From Alteromonas sp. M12 (GTDB lineage: Bacteria > Pseudomonadota > Gammaproteobacteria > Enterobacterales > Alteromonadaceae): DNA of 64,000 bases. Each line of letters begins with the position of its first letter. Positions within the stretch are counted from its first letter, which is position 1. The DNA lies in NCBI RefSeq assembly GCF_037478005.1, contig NZ_CP144164.1, forward strand, positions 2,418,001 to 2,482,000, in the 5' to 3' direction. Both the position numbers and the translations under genes were made by a program. Below are positions 27,849-36,356 of the stretch, piece by piece. The notes under the pieces were generated by a model. It was given only the letters and a program-made list of their open reading frames with translations, was not told where the DNA came from and made no database searches.

Positions 27849-29042
27849 ATGAAAGACAGAAATCATCTTTCCGATATTGGGATGGTCCATAACGTGGAAA
27901 TGATCACCAACGGTTTAGTCGATATTCCCATGCTGCAGTTATTATCGCCCGAAGGCAAGGTTCACAACCACGAGGAGTGCGCGGAGTTAAACCAAGAAGT
28001 GTCACAAAGAATCCTAAAAACGATGCACTATATTAGGATTCTAGATGAACGCATGATTGCCGCACAACGACAAGGCAGGATCAGCTTTTATTTGGCCTGT
28101 ACAGGTGAAGAAGCTGCCACAATAGGCAGTGCCGCAGCGTTAGAGCCGCAAGATATGATCATGTCTCAATACCGTGAACAAGGTTCATTAGCGTATCGCG
28201 GATATACGACTAAGCAGTTTATGGATCAAATGTTTAGTAATCAAAAAGACCCAAACAAAGGTCGTCAAATGCCTATTCACTATGGGGATAAAACATTAAA
28301 TTTCATGACTATATCATCTCCATTAGGAACTCAAATTCCACAAGCATCAGGCTATTCATACGGTCAAAAAATGGCTGGGTTGGATGCCTTAACTATTTGC
28401 TATTTTGGTGAAGGTGCCGCCTCTGAGGGAGATTTTCATGCAGGTCTGAATATGGCCGCAGTGTTAAATTGTCCGGTTATTTTCTTATGTCGGAATAATG
28501 GCTACGCCATCTCTACACCAGCAGAAGAACAATTTGCTGGAGATGGTATTGCTTCTCGCGGAATAGGCTACGGTATTCGCACGATTAGAGTTGACGGCAA
28601 TGATGTTTTAGCTGTTTATGCCGCCACAAAAAAAGCCAGAGAAGTTGCTTTAAAAGAAAAATGTCCGGTATTAATTGAAGCCATGACGTATCGACTAGCA
28701 GCCCATTCAACTTCTGATGATCCTACCGGATATCGTTCCAAAGAAGAGGAAGCCAAATGGAAACTAAAAGATCCTATTTTACGGTTTGAAAAGTGGATGA
28801 AAAGTAAAGGATGGTTTGATGAACAAGCAATCAAAGACTTCGCTAGCGAGTCTCGTCAAGAAGTTTTGCAAACCTTAAAACAAGTAGAAAAAGAACCGAT
28901 TAATAGCATAGAGGATATTATTGAGGATGTTTATGACACGCCACCATGGCATTTAAAAGAACAACTGCAACTACTCAAACAACATATTCGTCAGTACCCA
29001 GATGCCTATCCGAAGACTTCAGGGAGAATGAAAAATGACTAA
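27849..29042 (+). CDS. Branched-chain 2-oxo acid dehydrogenase E1 alpha subunit
   Basis: A 397-residue thiamine-diphosphate-dependent E1 alpha chain. The ThDP motif is visible as [20 protein letters not shown], ending in CRNNGYAIS. The phosphorylation-loop-like region [16 protein letters not shown] is typical of BCKDH rather than pyruvate dehydrogenase. With E1 beta it decarboxylates the 2-oxo acids from Val, Leu and Ile. The gene overlaps the E1-beta start by 8 bases. Equivalent Pseudomonas genes are bkdA1 and bkdA2. Confidence 0.93.
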   Translation: MKDRNHLSDIGMVHNVEMITNGLVDIPMLQLLSPEGKVHNHEECAELNQEVSQRILKTMHYIRILDERMIAAQRQGRISFYLACTGEEAATIGSAAALEPQDMIMSQYREQGSLAYRGYTTKQFMDQMFSNQKDPNKGRQMPIHYGDKTLNFMTISSPLGTQIPQASGYSYGQKMAGLDALTICYFGEGAASEGDFHAGLNMAAVLNCPVIFLCRNNGYAISTPAEEQFAGDGIASRGIGYGIRTIRVDGNDVLAVYAATKKAREVALKEKCPVLIEAMTYRLAAHSTSDDPTGYRSKEEEAKWKLKDPILRFEKWMKSKGWFDEQAIKDFASESRQEVLQTLKQVEKEPINSIEDIIEDVYDTPPWHLKEQLQLLKQHIRQYPDAYPKTSGRMKND

Positions 29043-30012
29043 AATGAACATGTTACAAGCCGTGAATAATGCATTAATAACGGCAATGGAAGCAGATAAA
29101 ACGGCGATGGTATTTGGCGAGGACGTCGGTCATTTTGGAGGCGTTTTTAGAGCAACCAGCAACTTACAAGAAAAGTTCGGTAAGCAGCGCTGTTTTAATA
29201 CACCGTTGACCGAGCAAGGGATAATAGGGTTCGCCAACGGCTTAGCATCACAAGGTTCAACTGCAATAGCAGAGATTCAATTTGCCGATTATATTTTTCC
29301 AGCTTTTGATCAAATCGTAAATGAAACCTCCAAGTTTAGATATCGTTCTGGCGGTCAATTTACCTGCGGTAGTTTAACGATTAGAACGCCATACGGTGGT
29401 GGGATTGCTGGTGGCCATTATCATTCACAATCTCCAGAAGCTTTTTTCGCACATATCCCTGGAATGAAAATAGTGATTCCTCGCAATCCATATCAAGCTA
29501 AAGGCTTGTTATTGGCCTCAATTAGAGACGACAATCCAGTGTTGTTTATGGAGCCTAAACGCCTTTATCGAGCGTCTGTGGGCGAGGTACCAGAGGAAGA
29601 TTACGAATTAACGCTAGGCAAAGCAGAACTTGTCAAAAATGGCACCGATATAACCTTACTTGCGTGGGGCGCGCAAGTGGAAATACTGCAAAAATCAGCT
29701 GAGATGGCTGAAAATGACGGTATCTCCTGTGAAATTATCGATCTACGCAGCATATTGCCCTGGGATGTAGAAACCGTATGCGAGTCAGTGGTGAAAACCG
29801 GACGTTTGTTAATTAACCATGAAGCTCCACAAACAGGCGGCTTTGCCAGTGAAATTGCAGCCACAGTGCAAGATAAATGTTTCTTAAATCTTGAATCACC
29901 TATAGCTCGAGTATGTGGCTTAGATACACCTTATCCGTTGTCACACGAAAAGGAATACATGCCAGATCATTTAAAAACCTACGAAGCCATTAAGCGCTCA
30001 GTCAATTATTAA
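29035..30012 (+). CDS. Branched-chain 2-oxo acid dehydrogenase E1 beta subunit
   Basis: A 325-residue transketolase-like E1 beta chain. Recognisable segments are [55 protein letters not shown] and [14 protein letters not shown]. It pairs with the overlapping upstream alpha subunit to form the alpha2-beta2 E1. The E2 gene follows 13 bases later with AGGAG in between. Confidence 0.93.
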   Translation: MTKMNMLQAVNNALITAMEADKTAMVFGEDVGHFGGVFRATSNLQEKFGKQRCFNTPLTEQGIIGFANGLASQGSTAIAEIQFADYIFPAFDQIVNETSKFRYRSGGQFTCGSLTIRTPYGGGIAGGHYHSQSPEAFFAHIPGMKIVIPRNPYQAKGLLLASIRDDNPVLFMEPKRLYRASVGEVPEEDYELTLGKAELVKNGTDITLLAWGAQVEILQKSAEMAENDGISCEIIDLRSILPWDVETVCESVVKTGRLLINHEAPQTGGFASEIAATVQDKCFLNLESPIARVCGLDTPYPLSHEKEYMPDHLKTYEAIKRSVNY

Positions 30013-30025
30013 TCAGGAGAACAAC

Positions 30026-31615
30026 ATGAATGACTTTATATTGCCTGATATTGGCGAAGGAATTGTAGAATGTGAACTTCTTGAATGGTTGGTAAGCGAA
30101 GGTGATCTGATAGAGGAAGATCAGCCTGTTGCTGAGGTCATGACTGACAAGGCAACCGTGCAGATCCCAGCAATGCATTCTGGCAAAGTCACTAAGCTGT
30201 ATTACAAAGCTGGTGACATAGCAAAAGTCCATGAACCACTATTCGCTTTAGATGGTGGTTCCGAGAGTGGACAAGGCAAAATACAAAGTGATAGTGAACA
30301 ACAGCACAAAAGTGAGGAATTGATTCAGCCAGCACATGCTTCAAGTAAACAAGAGCAAGGGATCCAGACACAATCTACTGAAGCGATTGATTTTATCTTA
30401 CCTGACATAGGTGAAGGTATTATTGAATGTGAAATCGTAAAATGGCTTGTTCAAGAAGGTGATACGGTTGCAGAAGATCAAGCTGTGGTTGAAGTGATGA
30501 CGGATAAGGCACTTGTGGAAATTCCCGCCAAATATTCCGGTGTCATAAGTCAGTTATATTATCAACAAGGGGAGATAGCAAAAGTCCATAACCCTTTGTA
30601 TTCTCTTGTGACTTCTGAAGGTTCTCAAGCTAGTCAGCCTAGATCGGTAAATAGCAATAAAATTTCAGAACCACAAAGCACTACGCCTAAAGTTGGCCAA
30701 ACCACGTCAGCAAAACGTAAAGCCTTAGCTAGTCCCGCTGTTAGGCGTTTAGCTAGAGAAAATAGTTTAGATATTACCTGCGTATTAGGAAGCGGTAAAA
30801 AAGGTCGCGTTTTGAAAGATGATATAACCGCCCATCTAAACAAAAATAATCAACCACAAACTTTACAAAATGCTGTTACCAATGAGGATGCAGCATCACA
30901 AGACAGCCACGAGAATAAGGTTGAAACCATTCGCGGAATTAAAGCGAAAATGGCTAAACAAATGACAGACTCTGTGTTCAGTATTCCGCACTTTAGTGTG
31001 AGTGACGAGATCGAAATGGATAACTTAATGAAGGTACGTAGCGACCTTAAACAGGAGTTTGAGAATAAAGGCACTAAGTTAAGTTTAATGCCATTTTTCA
31101 TTAAATCTTTGTCTTTGGCTTTAAAACAGTTCCCAATCATAAATAGCCAAGTGAACCAACAATGCACTGAAATTACTTATTTCAAACAACACAATATTGG
31201 TATTGCTGTTGATTCCAAATTAGGCTTGCTTGTTCCCAATATCAAGGGAGTTGAAAACCTTTCATTGTTTGAAATTGCGCAAGAAGTCGAACGATTAGTA
31301 GGACTTGCAAGGCAAGGTAAACTTTCTAGTAACGATTTAAAAGGCGGTACAATTAGTATTTCCAATGTGGGTGTGATTGGTGGCACTACAGCGACACCAG
31401 TAATTAATAAGCCTGAGAGTGCAATTGTTGCCCTCGGAAAGATTCAACGACTACCTCGTTTTGATCTAAATGATAAGGTAATTCCGGTCAATATAATGCA
31501 TATAAGTTGGTCTGGAGATCACCGTATAATTGACGGCGCAACTATGCTTAAGTTTAGTAATTTGTGGAAATCTTATCTCGAAAACCCAATAAGTATGCTG
31601 ACTGACTTAAGTTAG
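30026..31615 (+). CDS. Branched-chain 2-oxo acid dehydrogenase E2, two lipoyl domains
   Basis: A 529-residue dihydrolipoamide acyltransferase. Two tandem lipoyl domains (residues about 2-77 and 121-196) have lipoyl lysines at Lys42 and Lys161 in EVMTDKA. A flexible Gln/Ser-rich linker leads to the subunit-binding domain (SPAVRRLARENSLDITCVLG). The C-terminal catalytic domain has the active-site DHRIIDGATM. No E3 gene is in the operon, so lipoamide dehydrogenase from elsewhere must be used. Most bacterial BCKDH E2 proteins have one lipoyl domain; two nearly identical ones suggest domain duplication. Confidence 0.93.
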   Translation: MNDFILPDIGEGIVECELLEWLVSEGDLIEEDQPVAEVMTDKATVQIPAMHSGKVTKLYYKAGDIAKVHEPLFALDGGSESGQGKIQSDSEQQHKSEELIQPAHASSKQEQGIQTQSTEAIDFILPDIGEGIIECEIVKWLVQEGDTVAEDQAVVEVMTDKALVEIPAKYSGVISQLYYQQGEIAKVHNPLYSLVTSEGSQASQPRSVNSNKISEPQSTTPKVGQTTSAKRKALASPAVRRLARENSLDITCVLGSGKKGRVLKDDITAHLNKNNQPQTLQNAVTNEDAASQDSHENKVETIRGIKAKMAKQMTDSVFSIPHFSVSDEIEMDNLMKVRSDLKQEFENKGTKLSLMPFFIKSLSLALKQFPIINSQVNQQCTEITYFKQHNIGIAVDSKLGLLVPNIKGVENLSLFEIAQEVERLVGLARQGKLSSNDLKGGTISISNVGVIGGTTATPVINKPESAIVALGKIQRLPRFDLNDKVIPVNIMHISWSGDHRIIDGATMLKFSNLWKSYLENPISMLTDLS

Positions 31616-31622
31616 GTTGTAG

Positions 31623-31649
31623 GGTGCCATATAATTTTTATCTGGCACC
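31623..31649 (+). other. Hairpin after the bkd operon
   Basis: GGTGCCA at 31623-31629 pairs with TGGCACC at 31643-31649 around a 13-base AT-rich loop, 8 bases after the E2 stop. There is no T run, so it is a weak terminator candidate. Confidence 0.4.
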
Positions 31650-31725
31650 TCTTGGTTAAACGTTGGTGAGTCTGGCTTATTTGGGTATCATTAGCTGATG
31701 TTCAGTTATATAAGTAGCCATTCAA

Positions 31726-32592
31726 ATGTTAAGTTATCGTCATAGTTTTCATGCAGGTAATCATGCTGATGTGTTAAAGCATATTACCCAGATGTTGATC
31801 ATCAAAAAGCTTAAAATCAAAGCTAAGCCCGCAGTCTACATTGATACTCACAGTGGTGCGGGTTTGTATGAACTGCAAGGACTAGAGGCGCAAAAAACCA
31901 AAGAATTTTTAACTGGCATAACCGCTATGCAAGCATACCAGTCAGAACAACAAGATATAGCGGAATATCAACAACTTACACATGATTTTATTGAAAATAA
32001 TCAGTATCCAGGATCGCCCCTGATTGCTGCTAATATGCTTCGTGAGCAGGATAGAATAGTATGCATGGAGTTGCACAATACGGAGATAGACAATTTACGC
32101 CATAATTTGGCGGATTTTGGATCTTTAGCAAAGGTTGGTGTACATCACAGAGATGGCTATGAAGGACTATTAGCAATATTGCCACCGATTCCTGCAAGGG
32201 GATTAGTCCTAATAGACCCATCGTACGAAGTCGCTGACGAATATCAACAGGTTGTGATGACACTCGCTAAAGCCATTAAGAAATGGTCGGTTGGCATTTT
32301 TGCAATTTGGTATCCACTTTTATCTAGTCGTGCAGGTCAAAAGGCGGGATTAAGTGAAAAAATGATCAGTGAAATCGCTGCCCTTGATTGTAAAAGCGTG
32401 CTCAATGTAGCAATGCATGTTACTGAAAATGAAGGTGATGCGGGTATGTATGGGTCTGGTTTAATTATCGTTAATGCTCCATGGCAACTGGATACTGATC
32501 TAGAGAATGTTTTACCTGAATTAGTCGCGCATCTTGGCGGTGATGATGCACATGGCAAAGCTTACGTAGAATGGTTGAAAAAGCCTGACTAA
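31726..32592 (+). CDS. rlmJ: 23S rRNA adenine-2030 N6-methyltransferase RlmJ
   Basis: A 288-residue SAM-dependent methyltransferase whose N-terminus MLSYRHSFHAGNHADVLKH is nearly identical to E. coli RlmJ. The SAM site DTHSGAG and the catalytic IDPSYE (Asp164) are present; E. coli has DPPY here, so Pro is replaced by Ser. It methylates A2030 of 23S rRNA. The kinase gene follows after 15 bases, probably in the same transcript. Confidence 0.94.
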   Translation: MLSYRHSFHAGNHADVLKHITQMLIIKKLKIKAKPAVYIDTHSGAGLYELQGLEAQKTKEFLTGITAMQAYQSEQQDIAEYQQLTHDFIENNQYPGSPLIAANMLREQDRIVCMELHNTEIDNLRHNLADFGSLAKVGVHHRDGYEGLLAILPPIPARGLVLIDPSYEVADEYQQVVMTLAKAIKKWSVGIFAIWYPLLSSRAGQKAGLSEKMISEIAALDCKSVLNVAMHVTENEGDAGMYGSGLIIVNAPWQLDTDLENVLPELVAHLGGDDAHGKAYVEWLKKPD

Positions 32593-32607
32593 CTAAGGCC
32601 ATCTAAA

Positions 32608-34440
32608 ATGACTGTAGCTGATCTAAAACATTTTTATATTCCTGATGAACAATCTATTTATCTTTTGTCTCACAAAGATGCGCAAAAGTTAAAAGATTGG
32701 ATAAAACTGTGTAAAGAACAGCTCGAGTTATTGGGCTACAGTGAAATAGAGCTAATTGGGAAAGGTGCTTTTGGCTTTGCTTTTGCGGGCAAAGATCCAC
32801 GTCAGAATCAATTAGTGTTTAAGTTTTCTCGGATCAATCTTCCTCAACATGTGCAAGAGCAATTGGAAGATGAAGCCTATATGTTAAGTCAGGTAGAGCA
32901 CCCCTACGTACCATCACTAATCGAATTTCAACGGATTAAAAAACAAGCCATTTTGGTAATGGAAAGAGCCAAGGGCGTTGATTTAGAAGTATATTCACTG
33001 CAAAAAGGACCTTTATCGGCGAGGCTAATTACAAAAATCGCAGCACAACTTTGTGACATCTTAATCTTTTTACGACAACACCAAGAGCAAGGTATCACTA
33101 AACCTATTGTGCACGGCGATATTAAACCTTCCAATATTGTGTTCGACGAGCAAACTGAATCAATTGGCTTAATCGATTGGGGATCCAGTGTTTTTGCGCA
33201 AATGGATCACCAAGGCCAATATATCGCTAACAATGTTATGGATTTAATGTCGAGTGATTTGCAACAAACCAATGCACGCCTTGGGGACGTTTATTTCATC
33301 GGAGATGAACAATTAAATGGTGAATTATCCAGTCCCAGATTCGATGAACAAGGGCTGGCAAGTACCTTATATGCATTAGCGTCAGGTCAGTCAAGCCGCT
33401 TCGGTAGACACATTATAAAACCAAATTCCCTCGGCTTACCCAAGGAATTATCTGAAGTGCTTAGCGCGATGTTAAGTGAAGATCCTAAACAACGTAAATT
33501 GGGTGGCGACTATTTTATTAAAAACATGAAATTCATGAAAAATATTGTCTTTTGTGAAACAGACGTCGAAGATCATGTTGCACTTATTCCTACTTGGAGT
33601 TTTGCCAAGAAAAAAGAAATTGATACGGTAGTTTACAGTTCTAGACGCTCATTCTTAAAACTAGAAAATAGCGACATTACTTCCGACCTACATTATGTAA
33701 ATGACGCTCAGTTTGAACGTTATTATAAAAACTACATGCAAGGTATGGGAGAGACAGAAAAAGCATTTATATCTGCGGTGGGTAGATTAGGTAAATATCC
33801 CGTTGTTGGCGGATTAGTAGTTAGGTGGCTGCCAGAAGGGGTTTATATTGATTCTAGTTTGAATCTTTTTAATCCAACATTAAAACGTTCATTTGATGTT
33901 TCTGTGAACAATGTCGTTACTTTAGCAAGAGCGATTCATAGAGTAGGGGTGTTTAAAAGCTGTATGTTTAATGCGCGAGATACCTTACACATTGAACGGG
34001 AAGACGAAAACTTACCCTACCAACCCAATATCCATATGCAAATACCTTACGAATTGAGCCAAACATCCATTACAGAAGATCAGAGTCGTAACCATTCTTA
34101 TTTTGAAGATGGCGAAGATCCTGATGAGTTATTAGCCCTTCCTGACAATATGATGGTAATTATTCGGCAATTAAATAGTATTCATCATACCGGTTGCATT
34201 ATATTTGAAGCTTTACCTACACATCTTAAAATTCATAGTTATTACACATTACTGGATCACAGTATGGAGAGTGAATTTAAGGCATTATTAAATAAAATTA
34301 TCGACTTAGTTTCAGAAATTAAAGGGTTGGGGATTTCAGGATTTATGAAATTGCCGTATAAAGACACTCGTTACTTTGAACATGCTTCGGGTTTACCAGA
34401 GAAGTTTCATCCAAAAAAATTAAAAACAAATAAGCGCTAA
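32608..34440 (+). CDS. Hanks-type Ser/Thr protein kinase with unknown C-terminal domain
   Basis: A 610-residue soluble protein. The kinase domain (about residues 45-310) has all core residues: glycine loop GKGAFG (51-56), Lys72, Glu89, catalytic loop HGDIKPSN (Asp171, Asn176) and metal-binding Asp190 in IDWGSS. HGD and DWG replace the usual HRD and DFG. The C-terminal 290 residues match no domain I recognise and contain an acidic stretch (FEDGEDPDELLALPDN). There is no transmembrane segment, unlike PknB-type sensors. It lies 15 bases after rlmJ and 20 bases before tesB. Substrates are unknown. Confidence 0.82.
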   Translation: MTVADLKHFYIPDEQSIYLLSHKDAQKLKDWIKLCKEQLELLGYSEIELIGKGAFGFAFAGKDPRQNQLVFKFSRINLPQHVQEQLEDEAYMLSQVEHPYVPSLIEFQRIKKQAILVMERAKGVDLEVYSLQKGPLSARLITKIAAQLCDILIFLRQHQEQGITKPIVHGDIKPSNIVFDEQTESIGLIDWGSSVFAQMDHQGQYIANNVMDLMSSDLQQTNARLGDVYFIGDEQLNGELSSPRFDEQGLASTLYALASGQSSRFGRHIIKPNSLGLPKELSEVLSAMLSEDPKQRKLGGDYFIKNMKFMKNIVFCETDVEDHVALIPTWSFAKKKEIDTVVYSSRRSFLKLENSDITSDLHYVNDAQFERYYKNYMQGMGETEKAFISAVGRLGKYPVVGGLVVRWLPEGVYIDSSLNLFNPTLKRSFDVSVNNVVTLARAIHRVGVFKSCMFNARDTLHIEREDENLPYQPNIHMQIPYELSQTSITEDQSRNHSYFEDGEDPDELLALPDNMMVIIRQLNSIHHTGCIIFEALPTHLKIHSYYTLLDHSMESEFKALLNKIIDLVSEIKGLGISGFMKLPYKDTRYFEHASGLPEKFHPKKLKTNKR

Positions 34441-34460
34441 AAATATACGGGGAGTAGTAC

Positions 34461-35321
34461 ATGGCAGAAGTGACATTAAAGTCATTATTGCAGTTAGAAA
34501 AAATCGAAGATTCGCTCTACAGAGGACAAAGCTGGGATCTGGGATTCCGCGCGCTATTTGGCGGACAGGTTATGGGACAAGCGTTAGCCGCAGCCCATAA
34601 CACCTTGCCAGAAGGTAGAGTTTCTCATTCCTTTCATTCTTACTTTTTATTACCCGGTGATGCAAACCATCCAGTGTTATATGATGTGGAAAATGTCAGA
34701 GATGGTAGAAGCTTTTCAACCCGTCGCGTAAAAGCAATACAAAATGGCAAAAACATATTCTATTTGACTGCGTCTTTTCAAACACCCGAGAAAGGCTTAG
34801 AGCATCAGTTTGCCGATATGCCAGATGTTCCGCCACCGCAGGAAGTGAAATCTGATTTAACTTTTTTTGAAAGTACATTGGATCAAATATCTGAGCGAAT
34901 GCAAGAAGCAATTAGTTATCATAAGCCAATCGATAGCAGGACTGTACAAACCATAGATCCCTTGGAACCGGTTAAATCGGAGCCGAAGCGTTATATATGG
35001 ATGCGCGCACAAGAAATCATAGCGGATAATTTAAACTTAAATCATGCCATGCTGGCCTATGCATCAGATTACCATTTTCTGGGTACTTGTTTGCAGCCCC
35101 ATGGAATTTCGGTTAGAAATAAACAACTTAGAATGGCAACCATAGATCATGCAATGTGGTTTCATCACCCATTCAAATTTGACGAATGGTTATTATATGT
35201 CGCTGAAAGTCCATTTACTGGTGGCGTACGAGGGTTAGTTCGCGGTCAGTTCTTTAATCAAAAAGGGGTTCTTGTGGCTTCAACCATGCAAGAAGGGCTA
35301 ATGCGACAAGTTAAAAAGTGA
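34461..35321 (+). CDS. tesB: Acyl-CoA thioesterase II
   Basis: A 286-residue double-hotdog thioesterase, the same length as E. coli TesB. RALFGGQVMGQALAAA and SFHSYFLLPGD in the first hotdog, TIDHAMWFHHPF (catalytic Asp) and the C-terminal ASTMQEGLMR (catalytic Gln) are all conserved. It hydrolyses medium- and long-chain acyl-CoAs in the cytoplasm. A GGGGAG Shine-Dalgarno sequence lies just before the ATG. Confidence 0.94.
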   Translation: MAEVTLKSLLQLEKIEDSLYRGQSWDLGFRALFGGQVMGQALAAAHNTLPEGRVSHSFHSYFLLPGDANHPVLYDVENVRDGRSFSTRRVKAIQNGKNIFYLTASFQTPEKGLEHQFADMPDVPPPQEVKSDLTFFESTLDQISERMQEAISYHKPIDSRTVQTIDPLEPVKSEPKRYIWMRAQEIIADNLNLNHAMLAYASDYHFLGTCLQPHGISVRNKQLRMATIDHAMWFHHPFKFDEWLLYVAESPFTGGVRGLVRGQFFNQKGVLVASTMQEGLMRQVKK

Positions 35322-35349
35322 AGCGACTAAAGGCTAAAGGAGAGTTAAT

Positions 35350-35868
35350 GTGATTTATTCAATCGGAAAACGCAAAGCCGTTGTTGCAAAGAGCGCGTTT
35401 ATCGCGCCTGGTAGTCATGTGATTGGTTCGGTTAATTTGGCAGAAAATAGCAGCGTTTGGTTTAATGTTGTTATTCGTGGTGATTGTGACGAGATAACAG
35501 TGGGGCCAGATACGAATATTCAGGACGGCTCTGTTTTGCACACGGATTACGATATCCCCTTAATTCTAGGCAAAGGTGTAACGGTAGGACACAAAGTGAT
35601 GTTGCATGGGTGTGAAATAGGTGACTACAGCCTAATTGGCATCAATGCTGTTGTGTTAAATGGGGCAAAGATTGGTCGTTATTGCTTAATTGGCGCAAAT
35701 AGCTTGGTTACTGAAAACATGGAAATACCAGATGGTTCCCTTGTAATGGGAAGCCCAGCCAAAATTATTAAGACCCTAAATGAGCAACAGCAAGCAATGT
35801 TAAAAGGCTCTGCCGAACATTACGTGAATAATGCGAAACGCTACATGAGTGAGCTGATCGAAGAATAG
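35350..35868 (+). CDS. Gamma-carbonic anhydrase-like (YrdA/CaiE family) hexapeptide protein
   Basis: A 172-residue left-handed beta-helix protein. Hexapeptide repeats run through residues 10-130 (for example GSHVIGSVNLAENSSVWFNV). Zinc-site histidines occur in LHTDYD and GHKVMLHGCEIG, as in gamma-class carbonic anhydrases. Start is GTG at 35350, with AAGGAGAG a few bases upstream; the overlapping ATG at 35348 runs directly into TGA. Activity is unproven in the YrdA group. Confidence 0.88.
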   Translation: MIYSIGKRKAVVAKSAFIAPGSHVIGSVNLAENSSVWFNVVIRGDCDEITVGPDTNIQDGSVLHTDYDIPLILGKGVTVGHKVMLHGCEIGDYSLIGINAVVLNGAKIGRYCLIGANSLVTENMEIPDGSLVMGSPAKIIKTLNEQQQAMLKGSAEHYVNNAKRYMSELIEE

Positions 35869-35913
35869 TATAGACATTTTACACTGCTTTTTTGGCGGTT
35901 TTTTTCCCCCTTA

Positions 35914-36020
35914 TAAAAAAGGCCCGGTACTATCACTAGTTCCGGGCTTAGGGGAATGGCTCTTGGAAAGAGCCTTGCGCTAACTCAACTTCTTCAGGGA
36001 GAAGTCTTCAAAATCAAAAT
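35914..36020 (-). ncRNA. Predicted small RNA with three hairpins and intrinsic terminator
   Basis: Read on the minus strand, three hairpins follow in order. The first is 36005-35988 (6-bp stem, loop CCCTGA). The second is 35974-35958 (7-bp stem, loop TCC). The third is a terminator stem 35947-35922, with 6 + 4 bp around an A-A mismatch and a GTGA loop, leading into TTTTTT at 35920-35915. Promoter-like elements lie upstream: TTGTGC at 36059-36054 with AATATT at 36036-36031, or TTGTTC with AATAAT at 36024-36019. The RNA would be about 95-110 nt, starting near 36010-36025. Segments CTCCCTG, TTTCC and TTCCCCT could pair with Shine-Dalgarno sequences. I do not recognise it as a known sRNA family. 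Confidence 0.58.
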
Positions 36021-36140
36021 TATTGATTCGAATATTTATTTTAGAACAAGTTTGCACAAAAATTAAACAAATTTGAAACTAAATTTAAAAACGTCTTAAA
36101 ATCAGTGTCCTGCATCACAAAAACAAATGACTTCCATCCT

Positions 36141-36193
36141 TTATCAACACCTAAACCACACTTTATACAGTCCTTGTCTACAGCTTATCCACA
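36141..36193 (+). promoter_or_regulatory. DnaA-box pair upstream of the aminotransferase
   Basis: A perfect DnaA box, TTATCCACA, is at 36185-36193, and TTATCAACA, one mismatch away, is at 36141-36149. They lie 165-215 bases before the aminotransferase start. There is no DnaA, DnaN or AT-rich unwinding array nearby, so this is a possible DnaA-responsive promoter or a chance match, not an origin. Confidence 0.35.
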
Positions 36194-36356
36194 GATCATT
36201 GGTGTGAACTGAACAATATTTTGGCTAATTAAAAGAAATATGGGGAATACAGTTGGCTAAATACATTCTTTTTATGAATAGTGGTTATGCTGATCTTGTC
36301 GTTTAGTCAGTCACCTGTAACACTAAGGCAGTTTTAACCTTTTGAGAATGTAATTT

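Noticed and set aside
36141..36193. Possible replication origin at the DnaA boxes
   Set aside because: Only two boxes, no AT-rich unwinding repeats and no dnaA, dnaN, gidA or parAB genes nearby.
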